From assembly GCA_050246915.1 (NCBI GenBank), contig JBFWVD010000020.1:17363-81362 (forward strand): DNA of 64,000 nt, given 5' to 3'. This DNA is from JBFWVD01 sp050246915 (GTDB lineage Bacteria > Actinomycetota > Acidimicrobiia > Acidimicrobiales > Ilumatobacteraceae). Both the position numbers and the translations under genes were made by a program. Position 1 is the first letter of the stretch. Each line of letters begins with the position of its first letter. Of this stretch, positions 1 through 6,769 are shown one piece after another. The notes under the pieces are model-generated. The model was given only the letters and a program-made list of their open reading frames with translations. It did not search any database and was not told where the DNA came from.

Positions 1-1
1 G

Positions 2-910
2 AACAGGTTCGTGCTGTGCCCCGATCGCGCGGGCTACGACGCACTCGATCTGAGCGATCCGGCGCTCGTCCACGTGGTCGATGCGGTTGCCTACGTGGTC
101 GGTCTCATCGATGCGCCCCCGAACGCGCTCGGGATCGACGGCGAGATCGCCGCTTTCGTCCATCTCGTGCGCGCCAGCCATCGCTTCGCCACGGGGGACA
201 CCACTGGGGCTGTCATCGAGCTGTCCGACGGGGCCGCGGCGTCGATGAGCGATTCACCCATCCTTGCGGGGCATCTGTTGGCGACACTGGCCCAGACATT
301 GCATCGCTGCGGGGGCGCCAGCACCGCGGTGCTGTGTCACTACGACGATGCCCTCTCGCACTTCCAGGGATCAGACCATCTCGAGACCATCGCCGAGTTG
401 TGGTTGCACCGAGCACTCGCTGCGCACGAGTTGTCGGTGAGCAAGCGGGAGCTGCTCGCCGACGCAATCGAGGGCTACCAGCGCGCACTGGGTCTGTTCG
501 ATCGGGTCCGGCACGGCCAACAGACCGCCCTCGCACGGGCCAACCTGGCGCGCGCGTTCCATGCACTGCCGGCCACCGACGCACGCCATCGATTGCGGGC
601 GGGGCTCACGATCTCTGCCACTGTCCCGCTGACCGTCATGGGTATCGCACCTCCGCGGAGACCGAGCATCGCTACCCCGGGCCCCGCTCGCCCTCACGTG
701 GGCACCGAGCCCGGGCTGATGGGCGCCATCGGCCGTTACGAATCGTTGCTCGCCTCCAGCGGTGCTCGTATCGCCGACGATGCCGCCACGTTGAACTGGG
801 CCCATCTGCTCGCCGAGCACCGCGCCGCTCTCGACCATCTGCATGTCGAGCACGACGAGCACGACGACGCGCCGCGCTTCGAACCGGTCGATGTGACCTT
901 CATGGCGTGA
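2..910 (+). CDS. Partial TPR-like protein, 5' end outside the window
   Basis: The frame is open to the first base of the window. The GTG at 11 has no ribosome binding site and the frame continues upstream of it, so the gene very probably starts before the window. The visible ~300 residues are rich in short amphipathic helices (for example the AIEGYQRALGLFDR and LARANLARAF stretches), as in TPR or other alpha-solenoid proteins. A low-complexity Pro/Arg linker and an acidic, His-rich tail (HVEHDEHDD) follow. I see no catalytic motif or membrane segment. The function is not recognised. It runs in the same direction as the copper-handling genes but is separated from them by 67 bases. Confidence 0.6.
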   Translation, partial: NRFVLCPDRAGYDALDLSDPALVHVVDAVAYVVGLIDAPPNALGIDGEIAAFVHLVRASHRFATGDTTGAVIELSDGAAASMSDSPILAGHLLATLAQTLHRCGGASTAVLCHYDDALSHFQGSDHLETIAELWLHRALAAHELSVSKRELLADAIEGYQRALGLFDRVRHGQQTALARANLARAFHALPATDARHRLRAGLTISATVPLTVMGIAPPRRPSIATPGPARPHVGTEPGLMGAIGRYESLLASSGARIADDAATLNWAHLLAEHRAALDHLHVEHDEHDDAPRFEPVDVTFMA

Positions 911-977
911 CGGAAGTCCGTCAGCATCGGGTCGGAAGTGCCGGAACCGCGGTGTTGCGCCGGGCGACACTGATGAT

Positions 978-1658
978 GTGAGCCCGAACCTCATCACCCT
1001 CCATTCGAATCCGGGACGTGACCGTCCACGGACCCAGAGCCGACACCGCCGCGTCCTATTGCTCTGCACGGCCGTCATGGCTGCAGTACTGGCGGCCTGC
1101 GGAGGCGGATCGTCGTCGAGCAACGGCGGTCTCAACGGCCTGACGCGGGCCGACCCCATCGACGTGAGCACGGTGACGCTCCCTGACATCACCAACGGTG
1201 CCGCCAGCGCGACCCGCACGATGGTGGCAGAGCCGGGTCGACTCCTCATCGCGTACTTCGGCTACACGAACTGCCCGGACGTGTGCCCCACCACCCTCAC
1301 CGATCTCAAGCTCGCCTACGAAAAGGTCGGCGACGCGGTCGCCGACAAGATCGACACCGTGTTCGTCACCGTGGACTTCGCCCGCGACACCCCGGAGAAG
1401 CTGAACGATTACATCGCCAGCTTCTTGCCGGGCATGCACGCCCTGCGGGCCACGAACACCGACGACCTCGAAGCGGCCAAGGCACCGTTCGGTGTGCTGT
1501 CATCGGTGACGGCCAACCCCGACGGCATGGTGGAGGTCACCCACAGTGCCGTCACGTACGCGATCGATGCGACCGGTCACATCATCTGCGAGTGGCCGTT
1601 CGGCACCCATCGCGACGCCATCGCCCACGATCTGAAGATCCTCACCGCCGATCTCTGA
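978..1658 (+). CDS. SCO1/SenC-type copper chaperone lipoprotein
   Basis: Extracytoplasmic thioredoxin-fold copper protein of the SCO1/SenC/PrrC family, which helps insert copper into, and reduce, the CuA centre of cytochrome c oxidase. The N-terminus has an Arg-rich stretch, a hydrophobic helix and a lipobox ending at Cys41 (LAAC), so it should be a lipoprotein. The copper-binding CPDVC motif is at residues 99-103 and the third ligand, His, is at about 189 (VTHSAVTYAID), so all family ligands are present. The GTG start at 978 places the signal peptide correctly, although no strong ribosome binding site is seen. It leads a run of four exported copper or thiol proteins ending at 3248. Confidence 0.92.
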   Translation: MSPNLITLHSNPGRDRPRTQSRHRRVLLLCTAVMAAVLAACGGGSSSSNGGLNGLTRADPIDVSTVTLPDITNGAASATRTMVAEPGRLLIAYFGYTNCPDVCPTTLTDLKLAYEKVGDAVADKIDTVFVTVDFARDTPEKLNDYIASFLPGMHALRATNTDDLEAAKAPFGVLSSVTANPDGMVEVTHSAVTYAIDATGHIICEWPFGTHRDAIAHDLKILTADL

Positions 1659-1692
1659 TCGGCGTCCAACCAACCAACCCCCGGGAGAAAAC

Positions 1693-2277
1693 ATGTCACC
1701 TTCGAAGAAGTCCCTTTCCAAGAGCGTCCTCGGTCTCGCCGTGGCCGGCACGTTCCTCCTCGGAGCCTGCGGCGACGACGGAGGATCCACCACCTCCGAG
1801 TCCACCGCAGCGACTTCAGCGGCCGCGTCGAGCGCCCCCAAGATCAGCGGTCAATGGGTCCGTGCATCGAGCACCGACATGACCGCTGCGTACATGACCA
1901 TCACCAGCGCCGACGGCGACAAGTTGGTGAGCGCGTCCGTCGACAAGTCGATTGCCGGGATGGTGCAGATCCACGAGACGGTGGCCATGGACGCATCGGC
2001 CACCTCCATGGGATCCATGGGATCGGACACCACCATGGGCCACATGGGCAGCGACTCCTCGATGGCCGGCTCGGGTGAGATGAAGATGCAAGAGGTCAAG
2101 TCGATCGATCTGCCCAAGGGGACCGCCGTAGAGTTGAAGCCGGGCGGCTATCACGTCATGGTGATGGAGCTGGCCAAGCCGCTCGAGAAGGGGTCCGAAG
2201 TGAAGCTCACCCTCACATTCGAAAAGGCGGGAACGGTCGACGTGACTGCCCCCGTGAGCGATGTCGCTCCCGGTTGA
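1693..2277 (+). CDS. PCuAC-family periplasmic copper chaperone lipoprotein with Met-rich insert
   Basis: Copper(I) carrier of the PCuAC (DUF461) family, which delivers copper to CuA oxidase together with SCO proteins. A lipoprotein signal ends at Cys26 (LLGAC). The family ligands are visible: His94 and Met99 (IHETVAM), then His154 and Met156 (YHVM). Between the two ligand pairs, residues ~100-132 form a Met/Ser/Gly-rich insert with repeated M..MG and GHMG motifs. This resembles Met-rich copper loops in CopC and CusF-type proteins and could hold extra Cu(I). A GGGAG site lies 5 nt before the ATG. The 3' end overlaps the next gene by 17 nt. Confidence 0.92.
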   Translation: MSPSKKSLSKSVLGLAVAGTFLLGACGDDGGSTTSESTAATSAAASSAPKISGQWVRASSTDMTAAYMTITSADGDKLVSASVDKSIAGMVQIHETVAMDASATSMGSMGSDTTMGHMGSDSSMAGSGEMKMQEVKSIDLPKGTAVELKPGGYHVMVMELAKPLEKGSEVKLTLTFEKAGTVDVTAPVSDVAPG

Positions 2278-2737
2278 CCAATCGGATCGACCCGTGACCG
2301 GTGAGGCCGACAGTGTGTCGGCCTCACCCGATCGGTCCTCGCCCGCCTCACCGCCGTCGCCGACGCGCGGAGCGGGGAGCTTCGTGGTGTGGTCGCTCGT
2401 CGGTCTCGCGGTCCTCGTCCTCGCGGCGGTCGCCGTCGTGGTCGTCGTGTCGAGCTCCGGCGGAGGTCACAAGGGCGTCGATCACACGATCACCATCCCC
2501 GACGGCACGGGCTTTCGACTCGCCGCTGGGGAGATCATCGAGTTGATGCCGGCCGAATACCAACTGAAGGTCGGCGACTCGATCGTCATCGAGAACCTCG
2601 ACAACCGCATCTACACGGTCGGACCGTTCCTGGTTCGCGCCCGAGAGACGCTGCGGTACACCTTCAACGAGATCGGCCGTTACACGGGCATCTGCTCACT
2701 CAACCCCACCGGGTCCGAGACCTTCATCGTCAGTTAG
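2261..2737 (+). CDS. Membrane-anchored cupredoxin-like domain protein
   Basis: A cytoplasmic Ser/Pro-rich N-terminus (~residues 1-40) is followed by one transmembrane helix (FVVWSLVGLAVLVLAAVAVV) and a ~90-residue extracytoplasmic beta domain. Its pattern (KVGDSIVIENLD, RYTFNEIGRYTGIC near the C-terminus) resembles cupredoxins. One Cys sits where a type 1 copper site would have it, but the usual following His and Met are missing, so it may bind copper differently or not at all. It overlaps the PCuAC gene by 17 nt and ends 4 nt before the TlpA-like gene. This supports one transcript for copper delivery to an oxidase. Fold and context are clear; metal binding is inference. Confidence 0.75.
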   Translation: MSLPVDQSDRPVTGEADSVSASPDRSSPASPPSPTRGAGSFVVWSLVGLAVLVLAAVAVVVVVSSSGGGHKGVDHTITIPDGTGFRLAAGEIIELMPAEYQLKVGDSIVIENLDNRIYTVGPFLVRARETLRYTFNEIGRYTGICSLNPTGSETFIVS

Positions 2738-2741
2738 CACA

Positions 2742-3248
2742 GTGCCCATCGGATACCGCTCCTCGCGCGCCCGTCGCGTCGTGGCACTGCTGGCGTTGTC
2801 GGTCATGGCTGTTGCCGCGTGCGGTAACGGCGGTGACAACTCCCCCCTCTCGTTCGCTGTGTCGACGATGGACGGCAACAAGGCCGGCTCGTTGGCCGAC
2901 AACATCACCGGGCCCACCGTGGTGAACCTGTGGGCCACGTGGTGCGGCCCGTGCAAGCGAGAGATGCCCGACTTCGAGACGGTCCATCAACAGCTCGGGT
3001 CCAAGGTGCGCTTCATCGGGCTCAACGAGGGCGACACCGGAACCTCCGCTGCGGCGTTCGTTGCCGACATGGGCGTCACGTACGACCAGTTGCTCGATCA
3101 AGAGGTCAACGCCACCGCGGCGTTCTCGGTGGCGGGCCTGCCGGCCACGGTGCTCATCGCCGACGGCGAGGTCGTGGCCAAGCACGTCGGCGAGCTGTCG
3201 GCTGCCGAGTTGACCGCCCTCATCGAGGACTCGCTCCTGAAGCCGTGA
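2742..3248 (+). CDS. TlpA/ResA-like thiol-disulfide oxidoreductase lipoprotein
   Basis: Extracytoplasmic thioredoxin-fold reductase. The N-terminus is basic, then hydrophobic, with a lipobox ending at Cys27 (VAAC). The redox motif WCGPC is at residues 67-71, inside the typical VVNLWATWCGPCKREMP strand and helix. The cis-Pro loop is GLPAT. TlpA proteins reduce the cysteines of CuA or SCO proteins, which fits its place directly after SCO and PCuAC genes. The start is the GTG at 2742, four bases after the previous stop, consistent with coupled translation. Confidence 0.93.
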   Translation: MPIGYRSSRARRVVALLALSVMAVAACGNGGDNSPLSFAVSTMDGNKAGSLADNITGPTVVNLWATWCGPCKREMPDFETVHQQLGSKVRFIGLNEGDTGTSAAAFVADMGVTYDQLLDQEVNATAAFSVAGLPATVLIADGEVVAKHVGELSAAELTALIEDSLLKP

Positions 3249-3277
3249 TGTGGCGCCGGCGACCCCAACGGTGTCGC

Positions 3278-3283
3278 TACGTT
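3278..3283 (+). promoter_or_regulatory. TACGTT -10 box, leaderless aminotransferase gene
   Basis: The hexamer ends 7 nt before the ATG at 3291, so transcription should begin at or next to the start codon. No ribosome binding site fits in between. This is one of a repeated set in the window. Confidence 0.6.
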
Positions 3284-3290
3284 GCCAACC

Positions 3291-4499
3291 ATGCCAAGCG
3301 CGTTCCTCCACCCGTTCGCCAAGCCGACCACCGAGCATTTCACCCGTATCGTGCGCGGCGAAGGGGCCCGCGTATGGGACGACCAGGGACGTGAGCTCAT
3401 CGATGGCATGGCCAGCTTGTGGTACGCCGCCATCGGCCACGGCCGGTCCGAGATGGCCGATGCCATCGCCCAACAGGTCCGCACGCTGGCGGCGTATTCG
3501 ACATTCGATCCGTTCACCAACGGGCCTGCTGAAGAACTGGCCGAGCTGATCGCGTCGTACTCACCGATGCCTCACTCACGGGTGTTCTTCACCAGCAGCG
3601 GTTCGGAATCGATCGACACCGCCATGAAGCTGGCCCGCATCGCGTGTGTGCAGCGCGGCGAGCCGCACCGAACCCTCATCATCTCCCGCCAGCGCGGCTA
3701 CCACGGCGTCACCTACGGAGGGACCAGCGCGCAAGGCATCGCACCCAACCGCGAGGGGTTCGGCCCCTACGTCGGTGACGTGATCCAGGTACCCGCCGAC
3801 GATCTCGAGGAACTGGCGATCGTCATGGATGCCCGGGGTCGCGAGGTCGCCGCCGTGATCTCCGAACCGGTGCAAGGTGCCGGTGGTGTGTTCCCTCCCA
3901 CCGATGGCTATCTGCAGGGGCTGCGCCGCCTGTGCGATCGACACGGTGCGTTGTTGATCTTCGACGAGGTGATCTGCGCCTTTGGACGACTCGGCAACTG
4001 GTTCGGGGCGGAGCACTTCGGCGTACGACCCGACATGATCACCTTCGCCAAAGCCGTGACGTCCGGGTACATCCCACTGGGCGGAGTGGTCGTGGGCCAG
4101 TCGGTTCGCACCGCGCTCGAAGGCGATCCCGACTTCTTCCTCCGCCACGGGTTCACGTACTCCGGCCATCCCACCGCATGTGCCGCCGGCCTGACCAACC
4201 TGGCGATCATCCGACGCGAGGGGTTGCTCGAGCGAGCAGCCCACGTCGGTCGCCGGCTCGGCGACGGACTGACGGCGTTGGCGAGCGACGGACTCATCGC
4301 CGAGGCACGCGGCGTCGGCGCGGTGTGGGCCGCCGGGCTCCGGCCGGATCAGGATGCCGTGGCCATCCGCAACACCATGCTGGCCAACGGCGCCATCACC
4401 CGGGCGATCGGCAACGCCAACACGTTCTGCCCGCCGCTGGTGATCACCGACGGCGAGATCGATCGCCTGATCGACACGTTCGCCGCTGCGGTTCGCTGA
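3291..4499 (+). CDS. Class III PLP-dependent aminotransferase
   Basis: Fold type I aminotransferase of the omega-amino acid:pyruvate / beta-alanine / diamine group. The N-terminus (FLHPF, VRGEGARVWDDQGRELIDG) and the FDEV(I)..FGR..NWFGAEHFGVRPD block are typical. The PLP Schiff-base Lys is Lys254 (TFAKAVTSGY). About 402 residues, the normal length. I chose the ATG at 3291 rather than the in-frame TTG at 3282, because a TACGTT -10 box at 3278-3283 would put the transcript start at or near this ATG. The substrate cannot be fixed from sequence. It stands alone, 42 bases after the TlpA-like gene. Confidence 0.9.
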   Translation: MPSAFLHPFAKPTTEHFTRIVRGEGARVWDDQGRELIDGMASLWYAAIGHGRSEMADAIAQQVRTLAAYSTFDPFTNGPAEELAELIASYSPMPHSRVFFTSSGSESIDTAMKLARIACVQRGEPHRTLIISRQRGYHGVTYGGTSAQGIAPNREGFGPYVGDVIQVPADDLEELAIVMDARGREVAAVISEPVQGAGGVFPPTDGYLQGLRRLCDRHGALLIFDEVICAFGRLGNWFGAEHFGVRPDMITFAKAVTSGYIPLGGVVVGQSVRTALEGDPDFFLRHGFTYSGHPTACAAGLTNLAIIRREGLLERAAHVGRRLGDGLTALASDGLIAEARGVGAVWAAGLRPDQDAVAIRNTMLANGAITRAIGNANTFCPPLVITDGEIDRLIDTFAAAVR

Positions 4500-4607
4500 C
4501 CGTACGGCGCGTGCGCCGATTCCGGCAATGGGCCTTGACGAAGACGAGAACCACCTCTGATCGCCCTGTGACTTCGAGGGTGCTCGTCGAGCGCCGACAC
4601 AACTGCC

Positions 4608-4991
4608 ATGCAGACTCCACGGAAGACCGACGGGCGGCCCGCCGCCGGCCCCGGATTCAGCTCCCTCACCGATCAGATCGCCCGTTCCTATGCCGAGGGC
4701 GAGTCGATCACCACGATCATGGCCTGGTACGGCCTTTCCGAGATCGAGATCGAGATCGCCCTGGCCGACGCCGGCGTACGCGCCTATCCCGAGGTCTTCG
4801 ACCGCATCGCCGATGTGCGCGCCGCGTTGGCCCAAGGGCTGCCCGCTCCTCGATTGGCCGTGCTGCTCGGGATCGGTCTCGGCGATCTGCTCAGTGCCAT
4901 CGAATGGTCGTTCGACGTCGACCTGCGCACCTCGTCGGATGTACTCGGCATCATCGACGATGGCGACGGCGACGTGATCGTGCTGCCCTGA
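4608..4991 (+). CDS. Small unknown protein with a possible helix-turn-helix segment
   Basis: 127 residues, acidic, soluble. The segment IARSYAEGESITTIMAWYGLS (about residues 24-44) has the spacing of a helix-turn-helix, and a second helical pair (AALAQGLPAPRLAVLLGIGLGDLL) follows. It could be a small DNA-binding or antitoxin-like protein. I do not recognise a named family. It sits between the aminotransferase and the convergent fatty acyl-AMP ligase gene, with about 108 bases upstream that hold a short GC-rich hairpin (4505-4518) and nothing else I can identify. Confidence 0.6.
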   Translation: MQTPRKTDGRPAAGPGFSSLTDQIARSYAEGESITTIMAWYGLSEIEIEIALADAGVRAYPEVFDRIADVRAALAQGLPAPRLAVLLGIGLGDLLSAIEWSFDVDLRTSSDVLGIIDDGDGDVIVLP

Positions 4992-5019
4992 AGTCGACCG
5001 CTCGCCGACGAACGACCGC

Positions 5020-6702
5020 TCACTCGGCCAGCAGCAACTCGTCGGCGAGGTACTGCTCGCGGCACAATGCCCGTTGCAGCTTGCCTGATGAGGTCTTGGC
5101 CATCGTGCCGGCACGGATGAGCATCACGTCACGCGGCGGGACGCCCACCGCGTCGAGCACCACGTGGTGGATCTGCTTGCGCAACACGTCGAGCTCGTCG
5201 GCCGCGCTCTTGGTCTCGGCGACGACGACCACCGATTCCTTGGCCTTGTAGCCCGCCACACCGAAGGCGATCACGTTGCCCGGCCGCACACCGTCGACCT
5301 CGTTCACCGCTCGCTCGATGTCCTGCGGGTACACGTTGCGTCCCCCGATGATGATGACGTCCTTGATGCGACCGCACAGGACCAACTCTCCGTCGAGGAG
5401 ATAGCCGAGGTCACCGGTGCGCAGCCAACCGTCGTGGAACAGCGTGTCGTTGAGCTCGGGTCGCTTGTAGTACCCCGGGGTCACCGAGGTGCCGCTGATC
5501 TCCAACTCGCCCACGTGCCGATCGGCCAACACCTCGCCGGTCTGCGGATCGCAGATGCGGATCTCCAGCCCCGGCACGGCACGACCCAACACGACCATGC
5601 GTCGGGTCGTGTCCAACGACGGATCAGCCGGCACCGCGATCTTGTCGTGCTCCAACACATACGGATCGATGGGATCGCACAACATCCCGCGTCCCGGTGG
5701 TGGGAACGTCCCAGCGATGGCCACCTCGGCCATACCGAAGGCCGGGAACACGCCGCCGTCGGGGAAGCCGTGTCGACGGGCGGCGTCGAGGAACGACTCG
5801 ACCGTGTCCGGATCGACCGGCTCGGCGCCCGACAGCGCGATGCGCATGGAGCTGAGATCGAGACCGTCCATGCGGCGCAGCGCGCGAGCGGCCAGCACCC
5901 ACGAGAAGTTCGGTCCGGCGGTGCACGTGCCGCGGTAGTCGCTGATCCACTGCATCCATTTGCCGGGATGACCGAGGAAATCGGTCGGCGCCGCGAGAAC
6001 CAGATCGACCCCGCTCGTCATGGTGGTACCGAGCAGACCGACGAGGCCCATGTCGTGATAGAGCGGGAGCCAGCTCACACCCACATCGGGCCCCGGAGTG
6101 AGGCCGGTGGCTTCGACGATCGCGTCGAGGTTCGCACCCAGGACCCGGTCGGGGATCATGACGCCCTTGGGTTCCGATGTCGATCCGCTCGTGTACTGCA
6201 AGATCACCAGTCGCTCGGGGTCAGGATCGGGGATCAAGGCGTTGAAACCTGCCGCGGCGGTGGGGCTGCCGGGCAGCAGCGAGCCGAGCGGCTCGATCGG
6301 CGGATCGTCGGGGTGCGCTTCGTAGAACGCGGCAAGCAGATCGTCGATGAGGAGCAACCTGGCGTCACCGTGATGGATGCGCAGCCGGGTGGAGTTGATG
6401 AACTCCTCCAACGATCCCATCCGCATGGGGAGCGGCAGCACCATCGACGCCGCGCCGGCCAGCCAACAGCCCTGGATGGCGGTCACGAGGCCGCGGCTCG
6501 TGGGTCCCAAGATGGCCACATGGTCCCCCGGGACGATCCCCCGTGCTTGCAGCGACGCCGCCACCACACGGGCGTCGTCATGCAGCTCACCCCACGTGAC
6601 GAGGCGCGCATCGGCATCACCGATGAAGCGGATGCCCCGGCCGGCCATGGAGGCGGCCTGCTGCAAACGAGTGGTGATCGGCACCGGATGTGAGACGTTC
6701 AT
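5020..6702 (-). CDS. Fatty acyl-AMP ligase (FadD32-like adenylating enzyme)
   Basis: ANL-superfamily enzyme that activates a fatty acid as acyl-AMP. The P-loop-like ATP motif LQYTSGSTSEPKGV is present, as are the FAAL-type block (SWLPLYHDMGLVGLLG, TMTSGVDLVLAAPTDFL), YGMAE-like FGMAEVAI, the TGDLGYL hinge region and the C-terminal catalytic Lys (AKTSSGKLQR). 560 residues. FAALs normally hand the acyl chain to a carrier protein or polyketide synthase, but none is nearby, so the acceptor is unknown. I took the ATG at 6702 (MNVSHP). The longer frame to 6771 would run into the leuS start. Divergent from leuS. Confidence 0.88.
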   Translation of the reverse strand: MNVSHPVPITTRLQQAASMAGRGIRFIGDADARLVTWGELHDDARVVAASLQARGIVPGDHVAILGPTSRGLVTAIQGCWLAGAASMVLPLPMRMGSLEEFINSTRLRIHHGDARLLLIDDLLAAFYEAHPDDPPIEPLGSLLPGSPTAAAGFNALIPDPDPERLVILQYTSGSTSEPKGVMIPDRVLGANLDAIVEATGLTPGPDVGVSWLPLYHDMGLVGLLGTTMTSGVDLVLAAPTDFLGHPGKWMQWISDYRGTCTAGPNFSWVLAARALRRMDGLDLSSMRIALSGAEPVDPDTVESFLDAARRHGFPDGGVFPAFGMAEVAIAGTFPPPGRGMLCDPIDPYVLEHDKIAVPADPSLDTTRRMVVLGRAVPGLEIRICDPQTGEVLADRHVGELEISGTSVTPGYYKRPELNDTLFHDGWLRTGDLGYLLDGELVLCGRIKDVIIIGGRNVYPQDIERAVNEVDGVRPGNVIAFGVAGYKAKESVVVVAETKSAADELDVLRKQIHHVVLDAVGVPPRDVMLIRAGTMAKTSSGKLQRALCREQYLADELLLAE

Positions 6703-6755
6703 GTTGTGGCGGTTGCCCCCGACGAACAGCCCAGGACCTTCAGGCCCCCTCACAC

Positions 6756-6761
6756 TAGGTT
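6756..6761 (+). promoter_or_regulatory. TAGGTT -10 box, leaderless leuS
   Basis: The hexamer ends 8 nt upstream of the leuS ATG at 6770. There is no room for a ribosome binding site, so leuS mRNA is probably leaderless. Confidence 0.6.
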
Positions 6762-6769
6762 GGACCCCC

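Noticed and set aside
4505..4518. CGGCGC-gt-GCGCCG hairpin as a terminator after the aminotransferase gene
   Set aside because: The loop is only 2 nt and no T-run follows; probably chance in GC-rich sequence.
3576..5114. 512-codon minus-strand frame opposite the aminotransferase
   Set aside because: Shadow ORF caused by high GC at third codon positions; the plus-strand protein has intact family motifs.
5164..6693. 509-codon plus-strand frame opposite the acyl-AMP ligase
   Set aside because: Antisense shadow of a clear enzyme gene: no start signals, His/Arg-rich composition and no recognisable domain.
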